A stretch of 7,008 bases of DNA from Sulfurimonas sp. GTDB taxonomy: Bacteria; Campylobacterota; Campylobacteria; Campylobacterales; Sulfurimonadaceae. The stretch covers positions 1-7,008 of the forward strand of contig JALSKR010000263.1 in assembly GCA_026988735.1 (NCBI GenBank). The letters run 5' to 3'. Shown piece by piece: positions 1 through 5,570 of this stretch (positions are counted from its first letter, which is position 1; the number at the start of each line of letters is the position of its first letter). The notes beneath the pieces were generated by a model. The model did no database searches. It was not told the origin of the DNA and saw nothing but the letters and a program-made list of their open reading frames with translations. The position numbers and the translations under genes are program-made.

Positions 1-1162
1 CTATCAGCGCTAACAGTTTCATGTCACTCAAAGGCTTTTCATGACTTTCATTCTTAATCAGTTCAATGAGAAACTCTTTTATAGCCGCATTACTGACATC
101 TTCATCAATGGCGGTTGTAAAAAACTCTTTCATAGCCAAAACACCTCTGTCACATGCTATGTATTTGTTTGCAATGGCTCTTGAAATGGTTGAGGGATTA
201 TGTCCGAACTCATCAGCAAGCGTTTTGAGTGTCAAAGGCATGATTTGTCCGCCTGTAAAGAAATCGTACTGATACTCTACTATCATCAACCCTACTTTGT
301 AGAGCGTTGCTTTTCTCATATCAAGGGCGTCTACAAGACTTTTTGCCTCTTTGATTTTTTGCCTTACAAATTCATGCTCAACTCCATAAGAGGTATCTAT
401 GTTTATAACAGGATAATAGGCATCATTGAGTTTGACTTCTATCTGCTGTTCATCATTAAAATATATCATCAAATCAGGAATAATCTGCGCGGAATCTTCC
501 TGATATTCAATATTTGGCGGGTTTTTGAATGTTGAGAGAACATGCATAACCTCGTTAAAAGACTCTTCTTTGGAGTAAGCATGAATATTTTGCATGTCAT
601 TGATGATTTGTACAGCCAAGCTGTATGCCTTGTCACTTATTTCGGCATTATCAAGCTGGAATAAAAAGGACTCAGCCAAATCTTTGGCTCCTATGCCTAC
701 TGGCTCTACATGTAAAAAGCGCAGACGAATCTTTTCAAAAGTTTCGCTGTCTATACTGTTTTTTTGACAAAATTCTTCTGTGTTCCCGTCATAGTAGCCA
801 TATTCATCCAAATTTTCAATGACGAACAAAGCTATCTTTTGTGAAATGGGTGTAGGAAAAAGCGGTGCACCTATTTGCTCATCCAAAACATCATAGAGTG
901 TTCGACTCTGAATAGTCAGTGCTTCTATCTGTTCGGTTCTGGAGTTGCTCACTCCTCTAGAAATGATTTTTCTTGGAATTTTTTTTTCAAAATCCTCTTC
1001 AAAGCCTGATTTTACTTCTATGACAGGATTTGCTTCGACAAAAGGAGCCATAGCTTCGCCCAAATCAGAAAGACTCGAATGCAAAATAGGAAGCCAATTA
1101 CGCAGGGTATTTGAGAGTTTATGCTTTGTTTCAACTCCCTGTGTCTGTCTTAATGCTCCCAT
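1..1162 (-). CDS. rpoN: RNA polymerase sigma-54 factor RpoN (3' end outside window)
   Basis: Sigma-54 directs core RNA polymerase to -24/-12 promoters and needs an AAA+ enhancer-binding activator; in Campylobacterota it mainly serves flagellar and some metabolic genes. The frame is open from ATG at 1162 to the left edge, giving 387 codons. Region I lies at about residues 14-50 (TLRNWLPILHSSL, then FVEANPVIEV) and lacks the long Gln-rich stretch of enteric RpoN. The core-binding domain includes ENLDEYGYYD (116-125) and EPVGIGAKDL (153-162). The DNA-binding HTH is at about 310-335 (LTLKTLADEFG, then STISRAIANKYI). The last visible residues, PLSDMKLLALI, sit just before the RpoN box (ARRTVAKYRE type), so roughly 40 residues are missing by family comparison. 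The start is fixed because an in-frame TGA lies upstream inside the lptB 3' end and this is the first in-frame ATG. An AGGA about 12 nt upstream is poorly spaced. The gene begins 14 bp after lptB, a neighbourhood also known from other Proteobacteria. Confidence 0.95.
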   Translation of the reverse strand, partial: MGALRQTQGVETKHKLSNTLRNWLPILHSSLSDLGEAMAPFVEANPVIEVKSGFEEDFEKKIPRKIISRGVSNSRTEQIEALTIQSRTLYDVLDEQIGAPLFPTPISQKIALFVIENLDEYGYYDGNTEEFCQKNSIDSETFEKIRLRFLHVEPVGIGAKDLAESFLFQLDNAEISDKAYSLAVQIINDMQNIHAYSKEESFNEVMHVLSTFKNPPNIEYQEDSAQIIPDLMIYFNDEQQIEVKLNDAYYPVINIDTSYGVEHEFVRQKIKEAKSLVDALDMRKATLYKVGLMIVEYQYDFFTGGQIMPLTLKTLADEFGHNPSTISRAIANKYIACDRGVLAMKEFFTTAIDEDVSNAAIKEFLIELIKNESHEKPLSDMKLLALI

Positions 1163-1176
1163 ATTTTCATAAATTC

Positions 1177-1899
1177 CTAAAGCTTGAAGCTCTCACCGAG
1201 ATAATGCGTACGGACATCTTCATTTTGTCCGATTTCATCACTGGTTCCCTGTGCAAGAAGTTCGCCTGATTTTATGACATAAACTCTGTCACATACATCA
1301 AGTGTTTCGCGTACATTATGGTCTGTTATAAGCACCCCGATATCATAAGACACAAGCTGATGTATAACCTTTTGTATATCCATAACCGCAATGGGATCAA
1401 CTCCCGCAAAAGGCTCATCGAGCAGTAAAAATTTCGGTTTATTCACAAGTGCACGCGCAATTTCTACACGACGGCGTTCTCCACCGCTGAGACTGATTCC
1501 TTTTCTGTAGCGTATCGGTTCTATATTAAACATATCAAGCAGTTCCACTATTCTTGCTTCTTGTGCTTCTTTGCCTTTTATGCCGACTTCAGCGGCTATC
1601 ATCAGGTTGTCTTCAACACTCAAATCTTTAAAAATCGAAGCTTCCTGCGGTAAATATCCTATGCCTTTGAGCGCTCTTTCATGTAAGGGCATCCCAATGA
1701 GATCTTCACCGTCAAAATAGACTTTGCCTTCTGTTGCTTCAACAAGACCACATATCATATAAAAAGTTGTCGTTTTTCCTGCTCCGTTTGGACCAAGCAG
1801 TCCTACAACCTCGCCACTGTTGACTTCAAGACTTATACTTTTTACTATTTCCAAATCTTTGATTTTCTTTTTTAAGTCTGTTGCTTTTAATGTGTGCAT
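1177..1899 (-). CDS. lptB: LPS export ABC transporter ATP-binding protein LptB
   Basis: LptB is the cytoplasmic ATPase of the LptB2FGC complex, which extracts lipopolysaccharide from the inner membrane and drives it across the Lpt bridge to the outer membrane. The 240-residue product has the usual family length and a complete ABC ATPase motif set: Walker A GPNGAGKTT (36-44), Q-loop Gln85 in YLPQEASIF, signature LSGGE (137-141), Walker B LLLDEP (158-163) and H-loop His194 in ITDHNVRETL. The GxxYLPQEASIF and ITDHNVRETL stretches are typical of LptB rather than of other ABC ATPases. The start is ATG at 1897-1899, with an AAGAGAG Shine-Dalgarno-like sequence about 8 nt upstream inside tsaE. The gene overlaps the tsaE 3' end by 13 bp and is followed 14 bp later by rpoN. 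No membrane subunit (LptF, LptG or LptC) is in this window, as is common because they are usually encoded elsewhere. Confidence 0.96.
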   Translation of the reverse strand: MHTLKATDLKKKIKDLEIVKSISLEVNSGEVVGLLGPNGAGKTTTFYMICGLVEATEGKVYFDGEDLIGMPLHERALKGIGYLPQEASIFKDLSVEDNLMIAAEVGIKGKEAQEARIVELLDMFNIEPIRYRKGISLSGGERRRVEIARALVNKPKFLLLDEPFAGVDPIAVMDIQKVIHQLVSYDIGVLITDHNVRETLDVCDRVYVIKSGELLAQGTSDEIGQNEDVRTHYLGESFKL

Positions 1900-2303
1900 A
1901 TTGTGTACTCTCTTGCATCATCTGAAATTTTTTCTATCTCTATTGTCACTGTTTCAATACCGGCAGAGACTAAAATATCTACCAATTCATCACTCCCCCA
2001 CTCTATAAAGTGCAGATCCGGTTTTTCGAGTTCTTCAAGCATCCCCAGAGATATAAAATGTTCAAGCCCGTGGTTGTAAATATCATAATGAAATAACTTT
2101 TCTCCATAACATTGCTGCAGTGAAAAAGTAGGCGAAGTCACATCCTCTGTGTATCCAAGTGCTTGTGCTATCTTTTTTACCAAAGTTGTTTTTCCAGCTG
2201 CCAAATTACCCTTTAAAATCACAACACCCTCTTTAAACTCAGTGATAATGTCATCCACCAAAACATCGAGTTCGTTTAGTTTACATGTATATGTTTTTTT
2301 CAT
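1887..2303 (-). CDS. tsaE: tRNA t6A37 threonylcarbamoyladenosine biosynthesis ATPase TsaE
   Basis: TsaE is the P-loop ATPase that works with TsaB and TsaD to install N6-threonylcarbamoyl on A37 of tRNAs reading ANN codons, acting after TsaC makes threonylcarbamoyl-AMP. The 138-residue product shows the family hallmarks: Walker A GNLAAGKTT (32-40), TSPTF (56-60), FHYDIY (71-76) and the IEWG element (100-103). The length is normal for the family. ATG at 2303-2301 overlaps the trpD stop in an ATGA arrangement. No Shine-Dalgarno is visible upstream (the sequence is A-rich), so translation probably depends on ribosomes finishing trpD. The 3' end overlaps lptB by 13 bp. TsaB, TsaC and TsaD are not in the window. 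Confidence 0.95.
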   Translation of the reverse strand: MKKTYTCKLNELDVLVDDIITEFKEGVVILKGNLAAGKTTLVKKIAQALGYTEDVTSPTFSLQQCYGEKLFHYDIYNHGLEHFISLGMLEELEKPDLHFIEWGSDELVDILVSAGIETVTIEIEKISDDAREYTICTH

Positions 2304-3286
2304 AGTTTTTTTGATGTTTCTATGATTTGTTTGAGTTTTATTTTCGGTCTTGCTTTTGCCAGAGCTTCACGACCCATTTCCAGTCCGTCTTGTATATCAC
2401 GTGCCAACTCTCCTACCATCAAAGATGCTGCGGTGTTTATAAGCACTATATCTCTTTGGGCATCTGTTGCTTTTTCGTCAAAAATACTTTGTAAAATATT
2501 TGCATTTACTCTTGCATCACCACCCATTATGGCTTCCAATGGTGCTTTTTTTATGCCGTATTCCTGCGGATCAATAATAAACTCCTGCATTTTTCCATCC
2601 CGCAGCAAAGTAGCATAGGTCACATCACTGATGCTGATTTCATCCATCCCTTCGTTTGAGCTCACAACCAAAGCTGACCTGGCACCGTTTATCTGCAGTG
2701 CTTCTGCCATTTTTGGGACAAAAGCTTTGTCAAATACACCCAGCATTGATTTTTTTACTCCAGCAGGATTTGTCAAAGGTCCGAGTATATTAAATATAGT
2801 CTTGTCAGGGATGCTTTTACGCACCGGTACGATGAACTTCATAGCCGGATGATGGTTTTGTGCAAACATAAAGGTAAAACCGGTCTCTTCAAGCAGTCTA
2901 GCACTCTGCTCTATACTCAAGTCAAGCCGAACACCCAGTGCTTCAAACATATCAGCACTCCCGCTTTTTGAAGTGATGGAACGACTTCCGTGCTTTGCAA
3001 CGGTTGCCCCACAAGAAGCAGCAAGCAGTGCTACGGTTGAGGAGATATTAAAACTTCCTATTTTATCACCGCCCGTTCCTACAATATCAAGAGCATTTTC
3101 TCTGAGTTCATCAGATACAGGCAAAGCAATGGCAAAACTACGCATGACATGTGCAGCAGCGGCAATTACTTCTACAGGGGTATTTTCATCAAGTCGTATA
3201 CTGAGTAAAAAATCACGCATCTCTTCATCACTCATTTCATGCTCAAAAAGTGAAGTAAATTTCACTAAAGCTTCATCATAGGTCAT
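2300..3286 (-). CDS. trpD: Anthranilate phosphoribosyltransferase TrpD
   Basis: TrpD transfers the phosphoribosyl group of PRPP to anthranilate, giving N-(5'-phosphoribosyl)anthranilate, the second committed step of tryptophan synthesis in the cytoplasm. The 328 residues match a stand-alone TrpD without a fused TrpG glutaminase domain. Visible motifs are GTGGD (70-74) for the PRPP diphosphate, KHGSRS (98-103), SGSAD (108-112), an anthranilate-site stretch around 146-156 (HPAMKFIVPVR), NILGPLTNPA (166-175) and MDEIS (214-218), whose Asp-Glu pair binds magnesium in this family. The gene has a strong Shine-Dalgarno, AAAGGAGG, 4 nt before its ATG. It overlaps the upstream S4 gene and the downstream tsaE by 4 bp each. 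No other trp gene is in the window, so trpD is apparently separated from the rest of the pathway here. No attenuator or Trp-rich leader is visible before the operon. The related thymidine or pyrimidine phosphorylases are unlikely given the motifs. Confidence 0.95.
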   Translation of the reverse strand: MTYDEALVKFTSLFEHEMSDEEMRDFLLSIRLDENTPVEVIAAAAHVMRSFAIALPVSDELRENALDIVGTGGDKIGSFNISSTVALLAASCGATVAKHGSRSITSKSGSADMFEALGVRLDLSIEQSARLLEETGFTFMFAQNHHPAMKFIVPVRKSIPDKTIFNILGPLTNPAGVKKSMLGVFDKAFVPKMAEALQINGARSALVVSSNEGMDEISISDVTYATLLRDGKMQEFIIDPQEYGIKKAPLEAIMGGDARVNANILQSIFDEKATDAQRDIVLINTAASLMVGELARDIQDGLEMGREALAKARPKIKLKQIIETSKKL

Positions 3287-3531
3287 GAAACCTCCTTTAT
3301 ATACTGATCTTGCAAAGATTTTGGTGTTGATTTTGTTGTAGGAATCTGCAGTACTTCATACTTTTTTGATTCATTGAGATAATTTATAGTAATGATACTG
3401 CCGACTTCCACATTTTTACTCGCTTTAGCAACGACACCGTTTATCTCCACTACTCCGTTACTTATCATATCCTGTGCAACAGAGCGTCTTTTTGTTATAT
3501 TTACCGAATTTAAAAATTTATCTATTCTCAT
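3283..3531 (-). CDS. Small S4-domain RNA-binding protein (RqcP/Hsp15-like)
   Basis: This is an 82-residue protein consisting almost entirely of one S4 RNA-binding domain. The N-terminus MRIDKFLNSVNITKRRSVAQ, followed by ISNGVVEINGVVAKAS and VGSIITINY (about residues 1-50), fits the S4 fold used by ribosome-associated proteins. Known relatives are RqcP/YabO, which stabilises the P-site tRNA during alanine tailing on obstructed 60S-like 50S subunits, and Hsp15 (HslR), which binds free 50S subunits carrying nascent chains. Which role applies cannot be decided from this sequence; the short length and the RIDKF(L)...KRR pattern lean towards RqcP. The C-terminal 25 residues (TKSTPKSLQDQYIKEVS region) are Ser/Thr/Lys-rich and lack the long basic tail of Hsp15. 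It is the first gene of the five-gene operon. ATG at 3531 has only a weak GATGG-like Shine-Dalgarno. Its stop overlaps the trpD start by 4 bp. Confidence 0.85.
   Translation of the reverse strand: MRIDKFLNSVNITKRRSVAQDMISNGVVEINGVVAKASKNVEVGSIITINYLNESKKYEVLQIPTTKSTPKSLQDQYIKEVS
3291..3298 (-). promoter_or_regulatory. Strong Shine-Dalgarno of trpD
   Basis: On the minus strand the sequence reads AAAGGAGG, then TTTC, then the trpD ATG. This is the only near-perfect ribosome binding site in the operon and lies inside the 3' end of the S4 gene. It implies that trpD can initiate strongly by itself, while tsaE, which lacks such a site, probably relies on coupling. Confidence 0.85.
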
Positions 3532-3551
3532 TTTCCATCTTTGTATGTTTT

Positions 3552-3576
3552 TAAAATAAGTAATTTGCTTATTTTA
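3552..3576. repeat. Perfect 9-bp inverted repeat upstream of the S4/trpD operon
   Basis: The arms are TAAAATAAG (3552-3560) and CTTATTTTA (3568-3576), separated by the 7-nt spacer TAATTTG. The element ends 20 bp before the S4 start codon and overlaps the best minus-strand -10 candidate (TAAAAT, 3576-3571). Its position suits an operator or a weak 5'-UTR hairpin. A terminator is unlikely because the stem is almost all A-T and no clean T-tract follows. A second imperfect dyad lies beside it: ATTTGT at 3583-3588 and ACAAAT at 3598-3603. The regulator is unknown. Confidence 0.5.
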
Positions 3577-3601
3577 CATATAATTTGTTTATTGTAGACA
3601 A
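3571..3601 (-). promoter_or_regulatory. Weak candidate promoter for the S4-trpD-tsaE-lptB-rpoN operon
   Basis: On the minus strand a TAAAAT -10 candidate (3576-3571), directly preceded by TG, lies 19 bp after a TTGTCT -35-like hexamer (3601-3596). Initiation near 3564 would leave about 33 nt before the S4 ATG. The spacer is long and the -35 is weak, although poor -35 boxes are usual in Campylobacterota. Read-through from the upstream GGDEF-EAL gene is the alternative. Confidence 0.35.
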
Positions 3602-3628
3602 ATCAAACTGAAAAGAATGTAAGAAAAG

Positions 3629-3649
3629 AAAAAAGTTGGAACATTTTTT
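3629..3649 (-). terminator. Possible weak terminator after the GGDEF-EAL gene
   Basis: Six A (3629-3634) and six T (3644-3649) flank a GTT/AAC pair, forming an imperfect palindrome 9 bp past the GGDEF-EAL stop codon. The minus-strand transcript would end in U6-C-U4. The stem is almost purely A-U, its loop is only two bases unless inner pairs open, and one A-A mismatch interrupts it, so termination would be weak at best. It overlaps the sigma-54-like promoter on the opposite strand. Confidence 0.3.
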
Positions 3650-3653
3650 GCAT
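3636..3653 (+). promoter_or_regulatory. Sigma-54-like -24/-12 promoter facing right
   Basis: The plus strand reads TTGGAAC, then ATTTT, then TTGCAT. Spacing from the -24 GG to the -12 GC is the required 10 bp. It matches the consensus TTGGCAC-N5-TTGCW except for C to A in the -24 element, and the GGAA form is the one described for Campylobacter and Helicobacter sigma-54 promoters. The start site would be near 3663, inside the 3' end of the opposite-strand GGDEF-EAL gene, so the product would be antisense RNA. No credible plus-strand ORF follows. No upstream activator-binding site was identified. Confidence 0.45.
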
Positions 3654-3657
3654 TAGA

Positions 3658-5508
3658 TTAATTACTCAGCATCAGTTTTTCAAACTCTTCGCTTAGTATC
3701 GGTTTTGAAAAAAGATATCCCTGATACAAATCACACTCTATTTTTTCTAAAAAGTCTCTTTGTTCTTGTGTTTCAACACCTTCAGCTACTGTTGTGAGAT
3801 GCAGATTTTTTGAAATATCAACAATACTTTTGACCAAAGATGCCTGTTGCCTGTTGTCAAGCTCTGCTATAAAAGACTGATCTATTTTTAGCTCCGTTAC
3901 GGGAATATCACGGATGTAGCTTAATGATGAGTAACCCGTACCAAAGTCATCTATAGAAAAATGAATATTGTATTTTTTGAGCGCATTGATTGTGACAATT
4001 AATCTTTTTAAATCCTGAGAAGTACTTGTTTCAGTAATTTCAAAAATCAGCTTTGTATGAAAGCTGGCTACATTATACTGACGAATAAGACGCTCAACCA
4101 GAGAAATGAAGTCTTTGTTTAAAAGCTGTCTCACACTGATGTTAATCGACATTTGATGCAGATGCATTCCTATGCTTTCCCATCTTTGCAGCGTTTTTAT
4201 AGCTTCTTCCAAAATATATTCGCCTAACTCTATAATATAACCGGTACTCTCAGCAACACCTATAAACACTTCAGGACTTACCTGACCGAGTGTGGCACTC
4301 TTCCACCTTGCAAGCACTTCACAGCCGATAATTTTATTTTTACAGCTAATTTGAGGTTGGTATTGTAGATATATTTCATTTTTTTCTATGGCAAAATGCA
4401 ACAGTCTTTCTACATGTAACTTATTTTCTATAATTTTACACAGTGCATCATTAAAGATGACGACATCATCCCTGCCGGCACTTTTAACTTCATACATCGC
4501 GATATCTGCTTCTTTTAAAAAATCATGAGCATTGAGTTTTGGGTTGTTTATGATACTTACCCCAATACTCGCACTGATATGAAGACTGCTGTCTTCTATA
4601 AAGTATGTCTCTTTTATTGTGTATAAAATTTTATTTGAAAACTCTTTTGCCTGCGCAAGACATTGCTCTTTTGTCTCAAGTGCATCACTTAAAATACAAA
4701 ATTCATCTCCACCCAATCTCGCAACAATGTTACTGTACTTGTCAGCCAATTGTGTCAAACGTTGTGAAACTTCAACAAGCAACTTATCTCCGACATCATG
4801 CCCCAGAGTATCATTGATTGTTTTAAAATAATCCAGATCTATTAAAAGCAAATAGGTATATTTGTTTTTGTTTTCCCTTACAGAACTGTCCAGATACTCT
4901 ATAAAATAGCGTCTGTTTCCAAGTCCTGTCAAATAGTCATGATATGCCTGAAACCTGCTTTTTAACAAATATGCATGCGTATTTTTTGCAGCATATAAAA
5001 GAACCATACTTAAAACAACAGTGAAAAATGCAAGAATATACGAATAAAGTTCTCCAATTGCTATGAAGTAGATAACAAGAGGAAGCATTAAAAACGAAAC
5101 TGTTGCTACAACAAGCTTTTTCTGTGAAGCTAAAATAGTTGCCGCGACTACCGCACTGCCAAGTTGTGTTGCAATAGCTATATAATGCGCACTGATATCA
5201 TCTTTTGAGATATAGTACAAAAACATTATTGTCCATAAGGAAAAATATATAAACATAAAATATTTTACTTTTTCAAGCCATCTGTCTTTTTGTGATATAG
5301 TCATTCTTTTAGAATAATTTCTATACAACTTCCATCCCCAGACTGAAAGCAGTAAAAAAAGAATAAACCAAAATATTTCGACAATAATTGAAGAGTAAAG
5401 ATATCCCATGACTATATATCCGGGTCCTGTTCCTAAAAACAATAAAATAACAACAAGTATCTGCTTATGCATAAAGTTATAAAAATTAATATTATCATTC
5501 GTTGTCAA
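3658..5508 (-). CDS. Membrane-anchored GGDEF-EAL cyclic-di-GMP turnover protein
   Basis: This is a predicted inner-membrane enzyme able to make (GGDEF) and degrade (EAL) cyclic-di-GMP. The N-terminus (about residues 15-173) has about six hydrophobic segments near 17-36, 40-61, 82-100, 108-126, 131-149 and 151-173. They form a sensor module I cannot assign to a named family. The GGDEF domain (about 186-352) keeps DLDYFK with metal ligand Asp224, Asn232, Asp241 and an intact GGDEF (266-270). The inhibitory I-site position reads KYSN (257-260) instead of RxxD. The EAL domain (about 362-612) has EVLARW (397-402), Asn456, EITE (490-493), DDFGTGYSS (520-528), Lys541, Glu576/Glu579 and QGYLF (596-600), so it looks catalytically complete. 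The start is uncertain. TTG at 5508 has an AAAGAGAG motif about 9 nt upstream and fits the promoter at 5540-5568; ATG at 5472 (residue 13) has no Shine-Dalgarno. Net activity, cyclase or phosphodiesterase, cannot be told from sequence. Confidence 0.93.
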   Translation of the reverse strand: MTTNDNINFYNFMHKQILVVILLFLGTGPGYIVMGYLYSSIIVEIFWFILFLLLSVWGWKLYRNYSKRMTISQKDRWLEKVKYFMFIYFSLWTIMFLYYISKDDISAHYIAIATQLGSAVVAATILASQKKLVVATVSFLMLPLVIYFIAIGELYSYILAFFTVVLSMVLLYAAKNTHAYLLKSRFQAYHDYLTGLGNRRYFIEYLDSSVRENKNKYTYLLLIDLDYFKTINDTLGHDVGDKLLVEVSQRLTQLADKYSNIVARLGGDEFCILSDALETKEQCLAQAKEFSNKILYTIKETYFIEDSSLHISASIGVSIINNPKLNAHDFLKEADIAMYEVKSAGRDDVVIFNDALCKIIENKLHVERLLHFAIEKNEIYLQYQPQISCKNKIIGCEVLARWKSATLGQVSPEVFIGVAESTGYIIELGEYILEEAIKTLQRWESIGMHLHQMSINISVRQLLNKDFISLVERLIRQYNVASFHTKLIFEITETSTSQDLKRLIVTINALKKYNIHFSIDDFGTGYSSLSYIRDIPVTELKIDQSFIAELDNRQQASLVKSIVDISKNLHLTTVAEGVETQEQRDFLEKIECDLYQGYLFSKPILSEEFEKLMLSN

Positions 5509-5534
5509 AATATATATCTCTCTTTAGTGGTTTC

Positions 5535-5564
5535 TTATCATTTTATCTAATAAAAGTGTATAAT
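5535..5564 (+). promoter_or_regulatory. Promoter of the methyltransferase gene, probably leaderless
   Basis: A perfect TATAAT -10 (5559-5564) is preceded 18 bp upstream by TTATCA (5535-5540), a 4/6 match to TTGACA. Only six bases (TCAAGA) separate the -10 box from the ATG at 5571, so transcription should begin at or within a base or two of the start codon, giving a leaderless mRNA. There is no Shine-Dalgarno before this ATG, which agrees. Confidence 0.6.
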
Positions 5565-5568
5565 TCAA
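5540..5568 (-). promoter_or_regulatory. Promoter of the GGDEF-EAL gene
   Basis: On the minus strand TTGAAT (5568-5563) lies exactly 17 bp before TAAAAT (5545-5540), a good sigma-70-type match. Initiation near 5532 leaves about 24 nt before the TTG start codon at 5508, with the AAAGAGAG motif between them. The element almost entirely overlaps the opposing methyltransferase promoter. Confidence 0.55.
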
Positions 5569-5570
5569 GA

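Noticed and set aside
66..1172. Several plus-strand open frames across the first 1.2 kb
   Set aside because: They are antisense shadows of rpoN, whose minus-strand frame stays open for 387 codons with clear sigma-54 motifs.
1820..3281. Plus-strand open frames opposite lptB, tsaE and trpD
   Set aside because: They lack recognisable domains and lie antisense to well-supported conserved genes.
3579..3584. Perfect TATAAT on the plus strand in the intergenic region
   Set aside because: No -35-like hexamer lies 16-18 bp upstream and no plus-strand gene follows. The region is simply AT-rich.
3676..3712. TTTTTCAAA ... TTTGAAAAA inverted repeat downstream of the sigma-54-like promoter
   Set aside because: It lies in the 3' coding part of the GGDEF-EAL gene, has a 19-nt loop and lacks a GC-rich stem or terminal T-tract, so it is not a convincing sRNA terminator.
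4293..4311. TGGCAC followed by TTGC on the plus strand, like a sigma-54 promoter
   Set aside because: The spacer between the two elements is 9 bp instead of 5, and it lies inside the EAL coding region.
5502..5570. Extended methyltransferase N-terminus starting at TTG 5502
   Set aside because: It uses a TTG, overlaps the divergent gene's start, lacks a Shine-Dalgarno and would place a perfect TATAAT box inside the coding region. ATG at 5571 fits better.
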